A DNA stretch of 64,000 nt. Origin: G963676095 sp963676095 (GTDB taxonomy: Bacteria > Bacteroidota > Bacteroidia > Bacteroidales > Prolixibacteraceae). The notes beneath the pieces are model-generated. The model had not been told where the DNA came from. It ran no database searches and worked only from the letters and a program-made list of their open reading frames with translations. The stretch spans positions 4,774,001 to 4,838,000 of the forward strand of contig OY781040.1 of the NCBI GenBank assembly GCA_963676095.1, given 5' to 3'. Shown in pieces: positions 23,863 to 32,189 of this stretch. A program made the translations under genes and the position numbers. The stretch's first letter is position 1; every line of letters begins with the position of its first letter.

Positions 23863-23901
23863 AAGCTGACGATAAGATGAAACGAAAATTAAACTGACGA
23901 T

Positions 23902-25620
23902 ATGAAACAAACCTGTAAAACAATCGACTACGAATGGCTGACCAGGCCAACCGGGGATCCGTTTGCCGATGCCGGCGGTTTTGCTATTGAATATCTTTCG
24001 GAGAAATTCCCTGAAAAGGATATTCTGGAACTGATTGACTACATTACTAAAATCTACGTGGAAAAATGGGGCGGACAACTTAGTGCATATTTTTTGAATT
24101 CAACTATTACTCAGCCTGCTTTTGGAGGAAGACAAGAAATAATTACAAGAAATTATTTCACAGTTTTAGTAAATGATGAAATCAAAAATTTTGGTTCGGG
24201 TACGCTGCAATTTATAAGCAAAACAAATAGTTGGAAAATTAGCAACAAATTTGGTGAAAGGTATTTTTGCAGATTAACTGGTAGAGAAGCAAAAGTTTAT
24301 AGCTCGGGGCGTGACAATTATATTTTATCGGGGTCTGGTACATTTATCAATTTTCATCATTCATTTGATTCTGGCATTCTTGTTTCAAAGGAAATCATCA
24401 TTCGAATGTTTTTTGTTCCATTTGGAACGATATTTCTTAGTAACAAGGTTGCCTTAATCAATAGTCACAATATTGTTATTTCCAAATTTTTTGTTGAGGA
24501 GAATTGTAAGGAAAATTTGTCTGATATTGGTAAAGGAATAGGGAAAAGACCACTCCTCTCTGAGTTTAAAAATCCGACAAACCTTTTATTTGAATACCTT
24601 AAACATTTTGTGAGTGAGCTACAAATAAAGACGGAGACTAAAGACAATGCATTGACACTATATTATTTTTCTAATTTAGGTAATAGCCCAGATATAGAAT
24701 TGTATTGCTTGCCATCAAAGGTTTTCAAATTTTATTGGAACTGTTATAACCTAAAATTTAAAGATGATTGGAATAAGTTCGTTAATGCATATTATAAAAA
24801 GTTTCAAGGTTATAAAAGTTCGTATTTGGAAGAAGTTTCAAAGGATAAAGAAAAATCAAAAGAAGTATTTTCTCTACCTCAAGAAGTTTATGCCAACTTT
24901 TATAAGAATAAAATCGGTGGTTTTAATTTGAATTTCTTAAGCCCCATTGATTCATCCTTTACTGATTCAGGACAATTGATTTTTGATTCATTTGAAGTAG
25001 GACGGTGGAAAAAAACAAGTGATTATAAAAAGCTTTCGGAAAGCAGTGAATATAAAAGCACTTTAAGCAAGCAACTTATTTTCAGAAAGATTCAGGATGT
25101 TGAGGTCGAATATGATTTATCACACGTAAATAAAAATTGGTCAAACACCATATATAAAAGGCTCTTAAATGATCAAACAATTATTCCATTCATCAAAAAT
25201 TGGTCGCGCAAGCATCCATTCAATTTTGAAATTGTATCAATCTATCAACAAAACATTATAGGTATGAAAAAAGAAACCATCAACAAAATTAAAGAGCTGG
25301 CTGCTTTCCTGGTACGGGAAGAAGATGCCGATAAAATAAGAAAACGTATCAAGTCTCTTGACGGAGCAAAAAATGCTGCAGGGTTACGACGCTTTATTCT
25401 TAAAGATGTGGTTGCCGCAAATTACGTGGAAGGTAACGATAAAACAATCGTTTCAGTCGAAGATTATGTGAATTACCTGTTCCCGGATGGTTCTTATTGG
25501 GCAGAGATAAGAGATCTCTTGCTTATTGCCATTTATCAGGAATTACATGAACGGAATCTGATTTCTGAAGAATTGAAGGTGGAACTGGAGTCGGAAATAG
25601 AAGAAATAACTAATGAATAA
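23902..25620 (+). CDS. cas8b1: Type I-B Cascade large subunit Cas8b1/Cst1
   Basis: The 572-aa protein has WLTRPTGDPFADAGGFAIEYL near the N-terminus; T-G-D-P-F-x-D-A-G is the signature I associate with Cst1/Cas8b1 of the type I-B (Tneap) branch. The C-terminal helical part (KELAAFLVREEDADKIRKRIKSLDGAKNAAGLRRFILKDVV) is also typical. Cas8 recognises the PAM and recruits Cas3. The gene is followed directly by cas7 (cst2), cas5 and cas3 in the order of that subtype. Odd feature: codons about 75-455 are visibly AT-richer than the first 70 and last 115 codons, as if the central domain had been exchanged by recombination. Confidence 0.85.
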   Translation: MKQTCKTIDYEWLTRPTGDPFADAGGFAIEYLSEKFPEKDILELIDYITKIYVEKWGGQLSAYFLNSTITQPAFGGRQEIITRNYFTVLVNDEIKNFGSGTLQFISKTNSWKISNKFGERYFCRLTGREAKVYSSGRDNYILSGSGTFINFHHSFDSGILVSKEIIIRMFFVPFGTIFLSNKVALINSHNIVISKFFVEENCKENLSDIGKGIGKRPLLSEFKNPTNLLFEYLKHFVSELQIKTETKDNALTLYYFSNLGNSPDIELYCLPSKVFKFYWNCYNLKFKDDWNKFVNAYYKKFQGYKSSYLEEVSKDKEKSKEVFSLPQEVYANFYKNKIGGFNLNFLSPIDSSFTDSGQLIFDSFEVGRWKKTSDYKKLSESSEYKSTLSKQLIFRKIQDVEVEYDLSHVNKNWSNTIYKRLLNDQTIIPFIKNWSRKHPFNFEIVSIYQQNIIGMKKETINKIKELAAFLVREEDADKIRKRIKSLDGAKNAAGLRRFILKDVVAANYVEGNDKTIVSVEDYVNYLFPDGSYWAEIRDLLLIAIYQELHERNLISEELKVELESEIEEITNE

Positions 25621-25632
25621 ATCAAATAAACT

Positions 25633-26730
25633 ATGAAAAATATTAAAGCACAAGGATTCGTCTTAATCGACGTAGATGTTGTAGCATTGAATAATGCAGG
25701 TAAAAACACTCAGAGCAATAATGACAATGCCATTGCAACCAAGTCAATCCGTAAAAACGGACGCAGTTATGTTTATGTTTCAGGTCAGGCGTGGCGTTAC
25801 TGGTGGCGCGAAGCTTTACAAAAGAATCAGGGATGGGCTTTGTCGCCTATAACCCGCGATGGGAAAATTGCTTTTACCAATGCAGATCCGTTAAATTATC
25901 CTGATGACGATGTTTTTGGTTATATGCGTGCGGCAAAAGATGCTGAACTCGATGAAAATGGGGAACCCAAGAAAGACAAAAAGGGAAATGTTAAAATGAC
26001 TAACGTGACAGTTACGAGAGTATCTCCTTTAAAAAATTCTGCAATTATCTCGGCTGCAAGTGTGCGCCCTGAAGAAAATTGGTCGAGTATGGCCCGTCAG
26101 GAGGGTGATGCTGTTCCCTACGAAAAACAGGAATACTGCGCAACGATGAAGGGTATGTTTAGCCTTGACCTGTCTATGGTTGGCACGTTCTCTAATTACG
26201 ATCGTACCGGGTATAAAAATCTTTCAGTTATATTGCAGGAAGAGGCTCTGAAAAATGGAGCAGTCGAAATTGATGATCCTTTTGTTCTTGATGCGAAAGG
26301 GCAGCCTAAAAAATTAATCCGCATAGATAAAACAATAAGGCAGAAAAGGGCTGTTGATACTGTTCAGGCGCTTAAAACCATTTCTGGCGGAGCCATGCAA
26401 ACTAATAATATGGGTGATGTGACCCCCAAATTTATTATTCTGGCTACTACAAATACAGGCAATCATCCGTTTAGTCATGTTGTTGGTAACAAAGGACAAC
26501 GCGACGAAGAAGTAGTTTTTAACTTCGATGGTTTGGTAGAAGTATTGAAAGACTACAAAGGCACATTTGAAGGAACTATATTTATAGGACGGCGTAGTGG
26601 ATTTATGAACGAAATTGCCAATGATTTGGAATCTTTGGAAAGTATGACGGATATTCCTTCCGTAAAAATTTTGTCGGTGAACGATGCTATCGATCAATAT
26701 TGCGAACAAATGAAATCCCAGATTGACTGA
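25633..26730 (+). CDS. cas7: Cas7 backbone subunit (Cst2/DevR family)
   Basis: The 365-aa protein starts MKNIKAQGFVLIDVDVVALNNAG and continues TKSIRKNGRSYVYVSGQAWRYWWREAL, the standard N-terminal RAMP strand and S-G-Q-A-x-R-x-x-W-R motif of Cst2/DevR-type Cas7. Several Cas7 copies line the crRNA in the Cascade complex. A glycine-rich stretch (GTFSNYDRTGYKNLS) and a C-terminal TTNTGNHPFSH...GTIFIGRRSGF also fit. It starts 12 bp after cas8 and its stop overlaps the cas5 ATG (shared A at 26730), indicating translational coupling. Confidence 0.93.
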   Translation: MKNIKAQGFVLIDVDVVALNNAGKNTQSNNDNAIATKSIRKNGRSYVYVSGQAWRYWWREALQKNQGWALSPITRDGKIAFTNADPLNYPDDDVFGYMRAAKDAELDENGEPKKDKKGNVKMTNVTVTRVSPLKNSAIISAASVRPEENWSSMARQEGDAVPYEKQEYCATMKGMFSLDLSMVGTFSNYDRTGYKNLSVILQEEALKNGAVEIDDPFVLDAKGQPKKLIRIDKTIRQKRAVDTVQALKTISGGAMQTNNMGDVTPKFIILATTNTGNHPFSHVVGNKGQRDEEVVFNFDGLVEVLKDYKGTFEGTIFIGRRSGFMNEIANDLESLESMTDIPSVKILSVNDAIDQYCEQMKSQID

Positions 26731-27389
26731 TGAAAGCATTCCGTATTAAAATTAACTCGTGGACATCAAGTTTCAGATATCCGAATTTAATTTCAGGATT
26801 CCAGCCAACACTTGAGGTTCCGCCAGTGAGTACGGTAATGGGCTTGATTAATGCGGCATCGGGAAAGTATTTGGAAAGTCGGAAAATAGAGTTGGGTTAT
26901 TATTTCGATTTTAAGATCAAAACTGTCGATTTGGAAACAATTTATCAAATTAAAGCAAATGATAAGAATTTTCCGGACAATACTGTAAAGTCGAATGTTA
27001 TCCAACGGGAATTTCTTTACGATTGTCGATTGTTCCTTTATTTGACCGATAAAGAATTGGTTTCCTGTTTTCATCAACCAGCCTATCAGCTTTTACTGGG
27101 GCGTAGCAGCGATCTGGCAGGAATCGAAAGCATTAGGGATGTCGAATTGCAAGTCGTAAACAATGCCCGTATTGCCGGACAGGTTGTTCCGTTCAACGGT
27201 AGCTATTTGCCCGGACAAATTCAGGCTTTGCCCCGATATTTCAGCAATACCATTCCCCGGAAGAATCTTGGAACCGAACCGTACTCCGTGATTTCGTATA
27301 ACAATCCGGTTAACTCACAATTAACGGGATATCGACCTGAATTGGAAGAATTTGATAGTGACATTTATTTTCACAAGTTTGAGGTATGA
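26730..27389 (+). CDS. cas5: Cas5 subunit of type I-B Cascade
   Basis: The 219-aa protein begins MKAFRIKINSWTSSFRYPNLISGFQPTLEVPPVSTVMGLINAASG. The first strand and the P-P-S/V-T-V-x-G-L-I/L motif are the Cas5 signature (Cas5t/Cas5b type). Cas5 caps the 5' handle of the crRNA and contacts Cas8 and the first Cas7. A Gly-rich segment (PFNGSYLPGQIQALPRYF) follows. It overlaps cas7 by one base and cas3 by four bases (27386-27389), so cas7, cas5 and cas3 are translationally coupled. Confidence 0.92.
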   Translation: MKAFRIKINSWTSSFRYPNLISGFQPTLEVPPVSTVMGLINAASGKYLESRKIELGYYFDFKIKTVDLETIYQIKANDKNFPDNTVKSNVIQREFLYDCRLFLYLTDKELVSCFHQPAYQLLLGRSSDLAGIESIRDVELQVVNNARIAGQVVPFNGSYLPGQIQALPRYFSNTIPRKNLGTEPYSVISYNNPVNSQLTGYRPELEEFDSDIYFHKFEV

Positions 27390-29668
27390 CAACGATAGCA
27401 CAGGAGGTTCTGGCTAAATCGGAGCCTCCTATTTCACTGAAACAACATATCGACGAATGCCTGAACGTATATAATTCGCTTAGAAAATCATTCGAACGGT
27501 TACCGGTGAAGAATTTAAACCACTTTTGGAAACTCGTTCGTTTGGGAATCATTTTTCACGATCTGGGAAAATCACATTCCGAATTTCAAAAGATGCTTGA
27601 AGGAAGACGAGCTAACTGGTATCATCAGCGGCATGAACTGTTTTCAACGCCGTTTATCGATTCTTTAGATTTATCCGAAGGAGACAGATTGTTATTGAAA
27701 CTGATTGTTGCAGGACACCATAAGGATTTTAGCTTTTTGTTGGATCATATCCAGCATGGCTATAAAACAGGCGAAGATATATTTTCGTTTGGAGAAGATG
27801 GCAAGCTGGATTGGGATGAAGAAACAAAAAAGCTGAATGATGGATTTATCCAATCATTTCTGGAAAAGTACAATGTCTCTTTGAAATCAAGGTCACTGGC
27901 TTTGCCCATGCAATTAATAAAGGATTATACACGAAGTCCTGTCAATTCTACAAAAATCAATTTTCAGGAATTGCTATTGGCGGCAGGAGCTTTGAAGCAG
28001 TGCGACCATTCTGCATCTGCCGGGGTATTCAACGTGAACGTTTTGGAAGAAAAGCATTTTAATTTTCTGTATGAAACAAAATGGGCGCCCTATTTCCATC
28101 AAAAAAGGGCATCCGAAATAAACGGAAATATTGTACTCACTGCTCCTACTGGTTCAGGAAAAACGGAAGCATCGCTTTTATGGTTGCATAAACAGCTGAG
28201 GGATAGCGGACAGGGGCGAACTTATTATATTTTACCGTTTACTGCTTCCATCAATGCCATGTTTGAACGGCTTGACGAAAAAATGCAAGGTCATAACGAA
28301 ATTGTAGGTGTTGTTCACGGTAAGCTTTCTGAATATATTGAAAGCCGTTTTGGAGAAGAAACATATAGCTGGCAGAACGAAAAGCTAAAACGTGAACTGA
28401 AAGAGAGTTTTCGGGCATTGGTTCCGCCATTAAAAGTAGCAACCCCTTTTCAATTGTTGAAATCCATCTTCGGGTTAAAAGGATTTGAAAAAGGGATTTT
28501 CGAAATGAGCGGAGGTTATTTCATATTCGATGAGATTCACGCTTATGATCCGGAAGTAACAGCGCAAATCAAAGTTCTGATTGAGTTTGCTACTCAATTC
28601 CTCAATGTAAAAGTGTGTTTAATGACTGCTACTTTGCCTGCTTTCCTGAAAAGGGAATTTGTAAAAGTTATCGGAGAATACACTGAAATAAATGCCGATG
28701 CTGAATTTTATCAATCTTTCGTCCGTCACCGGGTAACGGTCTTCAAAGGCTTACTCTCTGACCATGTTGAAGATATTCAGCAACGGTTAGATGCCGGAGA
28801 TAAGGTTTTGGTGGTTTGTAACACTGTGAAGCAGGCACAGCATATTTATAACCGTTTGGATTCTTCCGAAAAAATATTATTACATGGCGCTTTCAACGGA
28901 ATTGACAGGAACAAAAAAGAAGCCGGACTAATGTCGGACGAAGTGCAGCTCTTAGTTGGAACACAAGCTATTGAAGTGAGTTTAGACATCGATTACGATG
29001 TTATTTACACTGAACCGGCCCCGTTCGATGCATTATTACAGCGTTTTGGTAGGGTAAACCGTCATCGTGTAAATGGGAAATATCGTCCGCCATGCGATTG
29101 CATCGTTTTCTCAGAACGAAATGAAGTGGATAAATACATCTATAAGAATGAAGAAGTGATTAATCGGACGTTAGATGCTTTGCGAGAAATAGAATCGAAA
29201 AATTCAGGAATCGTTGTCGAGAATGAACTTCAATATTACATCGATCAGGTTTATCCAAAATGGTTAGACAAAGACAAAGAAGATTTCGACCGGGTTTATA
29301 ATCATTTGAAGACAGATGTTTGGAAAAATCTTGCTCCTTTCATTTACGATTCACATCGTGAAGAAGAATTTGAAAAACAGTTTGACGGAGTAAAAGTACT
29401 TCCGGTAATCCTGAAAAGAGATTATGTGAATTTATTAGAAGCCAATCGGTTCATTAACGCAGAATCATTAAAAGTATCTATTACGAAACAACGGTTCGTC
29501 TCTTTAATTGGTAAAGATGAAATTTTTAGGGATGTTTCAGCTTTTCAATTTTTACATAAAGAAGAAGTCAAAGAGCAGTCTTATTACGTCATCCACCGTA
29601 AATATGATTCTGAAATAGGGCTGCAATTGGAGGTGGAAGAGAGGGGCACTGATGTAGAAATTTTGTAA
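27386..29668 (+). CDS. cas3: Cas3 HD nuclease-helicase
   Basis: The 760-aa protein has an N-terminal HD nuclease domain with LGIIFHDLGKSHSEF (HD pair about residues 57-58), then QRHELFS and LIVAGHHKDF (further metal-binding His). The superfamily-2 helicase starts at VLTAPTGSGKTEASL (Walker A, about residue 250). DEIHAYDP (DExH box), LMTATLP, LLVGTQAIEVSLDIDYDVI and LQRFGRVNRH (motif VI) follow. Recruited by Cascade, Cas3 nicks and degrades the displaced target strand. All catalytic motifs appear intact. The four-base overlap with cas5 ties it to the interference operon. Confidence 0.96.
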   Translation: MTTIAQEVLAKSEPPISLKQHIDECLNVYNSLRKSFERLPVKNLNHFWKLVRLGIIFHDLGKSHSEFQKMLEGRRANWYHQRHELFSTPFIDSLDLSEGDRLLLKLIVAGHHKDFSFLLDHIQHGYKTGEDIFSFGEDGKLDWDEETKKLNDGFIQSFLEKYNVSLKSRSLALPMQLIKDYTRSPVNSTKINFQELLLAAGALKQCDHSASAGVFNVNVLEEKHFNFLYETKWAPYFHQKRASEINGNIVLTAPTGSGKTEASLLWLHKQLRDSGQGRTYYILPFTASINAMFERLDEKMQGHNEIVGVVHGKLSEYIESRFGEETYSWQNEKLKRELKESFRALVPPLKVATPFQLLKSIFGLKGFEKGIFEMSGGYFIFDEIHAYDPEVTAQIKVLIEFATQFLNVKVCLMTATLPAFLKREFVKVIGEYTEINADAEFYQSFVRHRVTVFKGLLSDHVEDIQQRLDAGDKVLVVCNTVKQAQHIYNRLDSSEKILLHGAFNGIDRNKKEAGLMSDEVQLLVGTQAIEVSLDIDYDVIYTEPAPFDALLQRFGRVNRHRVNGKYRPPCDCIVFSERNEVDKYIYKNEEVINRTLDALREIESKNSGIVVENELQYYIDQVYPKWLDKDKEDFDRVYNHLKTDVWKNLAPFIYDSHREEEFEKQFDGVKVLPVILKRDYVNLLEANRFINAESLKVSITKQRFVSLIGKDEIFRDVSAFQFLHKEEVKEQSYYVIHRKYDSEIGLQLEVEERGTDVEIL

Positions 29669-29672
29669 CTTG

Positions 29673-29703
29673 GATCCTGAAGTTTTTTTTAACCTTCAGG
29701 ATC
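29673..29703 (+). other. Hairpin just after cas3
   Basis: GATCCTGAAG (29673-29682) pairs perfectly with CTTCAGGATC (29694-29703) around a T-rich loop, four bases after the cas3 stop. No T-run follows, so it is more likely an mRNA-stability or processing element than a strong terminator. It would separate the interference genes from the following accessory and adaptation genes. Confidence 0.55.
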
Positions 29704-29819
29704 TGAAAAATAAACTAAATGAGAAGGACTATGTCAGACGGGAATATTCCCGGGCCTGCAATCAGACAGGAAGCTATTTGAAAATATCTTCAGAAAAAAA
29801 GTATAAACCGAATCATACA

Positions 29820-30446
29820 ATGCAACGCTACATCGAACAACTGATTGACGATATCCGGGAAGCTACCTGGAATTTGAGGCCCCCGCACGAACTGTGGGAA
29901 GAGTCGAAGGCAGACCCCGACAATGAGCTGGAGCTGGAAGATATGTCGTTTGTAGAACAATACCTTTATGGCGAAACGCAACCTATTGGCCAGATTACAG
30001 GTATTGCCACTGAACAACTTCCCCAGCCGGAGAAACTCAACAATGAACAACGGGCACTGCTGGCTACCGAGCTGGAGAACCTGTTGCAGTATTTCCATTT
30101 CCGGCTCGATTTTCCCGAAAAGTTCCCGGCGCATCTCCGTTATCCGTTTATCCGCGATTTTTGGGGCGAGGAACATGTTCCCTTATCGTTTGGCGAAAAC
30201 CATATTGAGTTTTGCGACTACGATCCGGAAGATTGTCCGTTTCCTGGCTATTGCACGATTTGTTTTGAAGTCGCAGCCCAAATGGAATACGATGAAGAAC
30301 ATGGCCGTATTACCGATTTTGAGTTTGACGCAGACGACCTTTTACCCTCACCGGAACAACTGGAAGACTTTTTCCGCGACAGAGAAAAATCGACCGGAGA
30401 AGATGATGTGAGGGACGATCCGGACAACAATGGCTCACCATTTTAA
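29820..30446 (+). CDS. Acidic hypothetical protein with four-Cys cluster, between cas3 and cas4
   Basis: I do not recognise the family. From the ATG at 29820 the 208-aa product has an N-terminal helix (MQRYIEQLIDDIREATWNLRPPHELW) and a very acidic character throughout. A cluster, FCDYDPEDCPFPGYCTICFEV, has four Cys spaced C-x6-C-x5-C-x2-C, which could hold zinc or an Fe-S cluster. The tail (ITDFEFDADDLLPSPEQLEDFFRDREKSTGEDD) is strongly acidic. An upstream in-frame TTG at 29670 would add 50 residues but starts within a hairpin, so I prefer the ATG. The gene overlaps the frame of cas4 at its end and shares its direction, which suggests a CRISPR-linked role. Confidence 0.6.
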   Translation: MQRYIEQLIDDIREATWNLRPPHELWEESKADPDNELELEDMSFVEQYLYGETQPIGQITGIATEQLPQPEKLNNEQRALLATELENLLQYFHFRLDFPEKFPAHLRYPFIRDFWGEEHVPLSFGENHIEFCDYDPEDCPFPGYCTICFEVAAQMEYDEEHGRITDFEFDADDLLPSPEQLEDFFRDREKSTGEDDVRDDPDNNGSPF

Positions 30447-30468
30447 TTCACCAGTTCACCAATTCCCT

Positions 30469-30981
30469 ATGCGTATTACCGGAACACATTTCAATTATTA
30501 CCTGATTTGTCACCGCAAACTGTGGTTGTTTGCCGGTGGCATTAACATGGAATCGACTTCCGATCTGGTTTACGAAGGCAAGTTGTTGCACGAAATCTCC
30601 TATCCGCGCCGAAGCGAAAAGTACCAGGAGATTGAGCTGGATGGCATCAAAATCGATTACTACGATCCGAAAAACAAAGTCGTACACGAGATCAAAAAGT
30701 CGGACAAACATGAAGAAGCCCATGAATGGCAGGTAAAATATTATCTGTATGTGCTGGAACAGAATGGAGTGGTTGGCGCTACCGGGCTGCTCGAATACCC
30801 GAAACTGCATAAAACGGATGAAGTCTTGCTAACAGTCCCCGATCGTGAAGCAATTAAGGAAATGATCGAAGAAATAGAACAACTCATTTCCATGGAACAA
30901 TGCCCCGAACGAATACCGGTCAGACAATGCAAAAATTGCAGCTACTTCGATTTTTGCTGGAGCGGTGAAGAAAATAGTTAA
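30469..30981 (+). CDS. cas4: Cas4 (adaptation nuclease with Fe-S cluster)
   Basis: From the ATG at 30469 the 170-aa protein begins MRITGTHFNYYLICHRKLWLF, the classical Cas4 N-terminus with the first cluster Cys. A RecB-like nuclease core follows: GKLLHE, IDYYDPKNKVVHEIKKSDK (D, E-x-K motif), HEWQVKYYLYVLE (QxxxY). The three remaining cluster Cys are in RQCKNCSYFDFC. Cas4 trims prespacers and selects PAMs with Cas1-Cas2. An in-frame ATG 13 codons earlier gives a non-homologous leader, so it is rejected. The gene follows the acidic Cys-cluster protein by 22 bp. Confidence 0.94.
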   Translation: MRITGTHFNYYLICHRKLWLFAGGINMESTSDLVYEGKLLHEISYPRRSEKYQEIELDGIKIDYYDPKNKVVHEIKKSDKHEEAHEWQVKYYLYVLEQNGVVGATGLLEYPKLHKTDEVLLTVPDREAIKEMIEEIEQLISMEQCPERIPVRQCKNCSYFDFCWSGEENS

Positions 30982-31046
30982 CCCTTTTGCGCATTTTGCA
31001 ATTTACAATTTGTAAATTGCAAAATGTAACATAAATATTGCTTGTC

Positions 31047-32183
31047 ATGAGAAGACCGGAGAATCCATTCTTAACCTCGGGCTATTACGGTCCCGACTAT
31101 TTTTGCGACAGAAAGAACGAGACGGCGCAACTTCTGAATAGCATCCGGAACGGGCAGAATGTCACCTTGACTTCCATCCGGCGAATCGGGAAAACCGGAT
31201 TAATGAAGCATCTTTTTTATCAGCTCCCTGATAACTGGAGAGCAATATATGTGGACATCCTTTCGACCGAAAATCTTTCCCAGTTTCTTAACATATTGAC
31301 TACAGCAATTTTAAACGCAGTTCCTGAGAAGGAAGGTCTTGGCCGTAAAATCTGGGCTTTTGTTAAATCATTGCGTCCGGTAATTGGTTTTGACCCGCTG
31401 ACGAATATGCCACAAGCATCTTTTGAACTACGTCGGACTGATACCGAGATGCACATTCATTCCATCATGCAGTTTCTGGAAAAACAAGACTTTAATATTG
31501 TTATCGGGATCGATGAGTTTCAGCAAATAATCCGCTATCCGGAGAACAATGTTGATGCCTGGTTGCGGTCCATTATTCAGCATATGAACAATGTCCGGTT
31601 TGTATTTTCAGGAAGCCAGCAGCACCTGATAAACGAATTGTTTAACATGCCTTCGCAACCTTTTTACCGGAGCACTGTTATGCAACGGATCGACAAAATT
31701 GATGCATTGGCGTATCGTAATTTTATTTCGCACTGGTTCCGGAAATCAGGAAAAGAGATCCCGGATGAAATAATCGACGAGATGCTGGAATGGTCATGTT
31801 TACATACTTATTATGTACAACTTATTTGTAACCGGGTATTTGCAACCGGACGAAAGAAAATCACCAGCGATATCTGGAAAGAAGAAGCCTTTAAGCTTTT
31901 AAAAGAGCAGGAACCTGTTTTTTTCAATTACCGGAATATGCTTACCCAACCTCAGTGGCAGTTGTTGAAGGCAGTTGCCCATGACGGTTTTGTAAAAGCG
32001 CCGACTTCCAAAGATTTTATCAGTAAGCACAAACTTGGTAGTCCGTCGACCGTGCTCCGTTCCCTCAGCTCATTAATGAGCCGGGAGTTGCTTTATTCTT
32101 CGTTTGATGAAAACGGGACCATATTTTACAGCATTTACGATATCCTTCTGCACCGATGGACAGAATTGTCTCCATTAAGATAA
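31047..32183 (+). CDS. AAA/STAND-type ATPase inserted between cas4 and cas1
   Basis: The 378-aa protein starts RRPENPFLTSGYYGPDYFCDRKNET, the usual opening of archaeal-type ATPases (F/Y...F-x-x-R-x-x-E). A Walker A-like loop SIRRIGKTGLMKHLF lacks a full GxxxxGK[ST] glycine spacing, as in this clade (R-R-x-G-K-T/S). IVIGIDEFQQI is Walker B, and FVFSGSQQHL is sensor 1. A C-terminal winged-helix region (QWQLLKAVAHDGFVKAPTSKDFISKHKLGSPSTVLRSLSSL) follows. Such P-loop ATPases have been linked to mobile elements and stress or defence. Its place between cas4 and cas1, starting 65 bp after cas4 and ending 6 bp before cas1, suggests it is cotranscribed with the adaptation genes. Confidence 0.8.
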   Translation: MRRPENPFLTSGYYGPDYFCDRKNETAQLLNSIRNGQNVTLTSIRRIGKTGLMKHLFYQLPDNWRAIYVDILSTENLSQFLNILTTAILNAVPEKEGLGRKIWAFVKSLRPVIGFDPLTNMPQASFELRRTDTEMHIHSIMQFLEKQDFNIVIGIDEFQQIIRYPENNVDAWLRSIIQHMNNVRFVFSGSQQHLINELFNMPSQPFYRSTVMQRIDKIDALAYRNFISHWFRKSGKEIPDEIIDEMLEWSCLHTYYVQLICNRVFATGRKKITSDIWKEEAFKLLKEQEPVFFNYRNMLTQPQWQLLKAVAHDGFVKAPTSKDFISKHKLGSPSTVLRSLSSLMSRELLYSSFDENGTIFYSIYDILLHRWTELSPLR

Positions 32184-32189
32184 TAGTCA

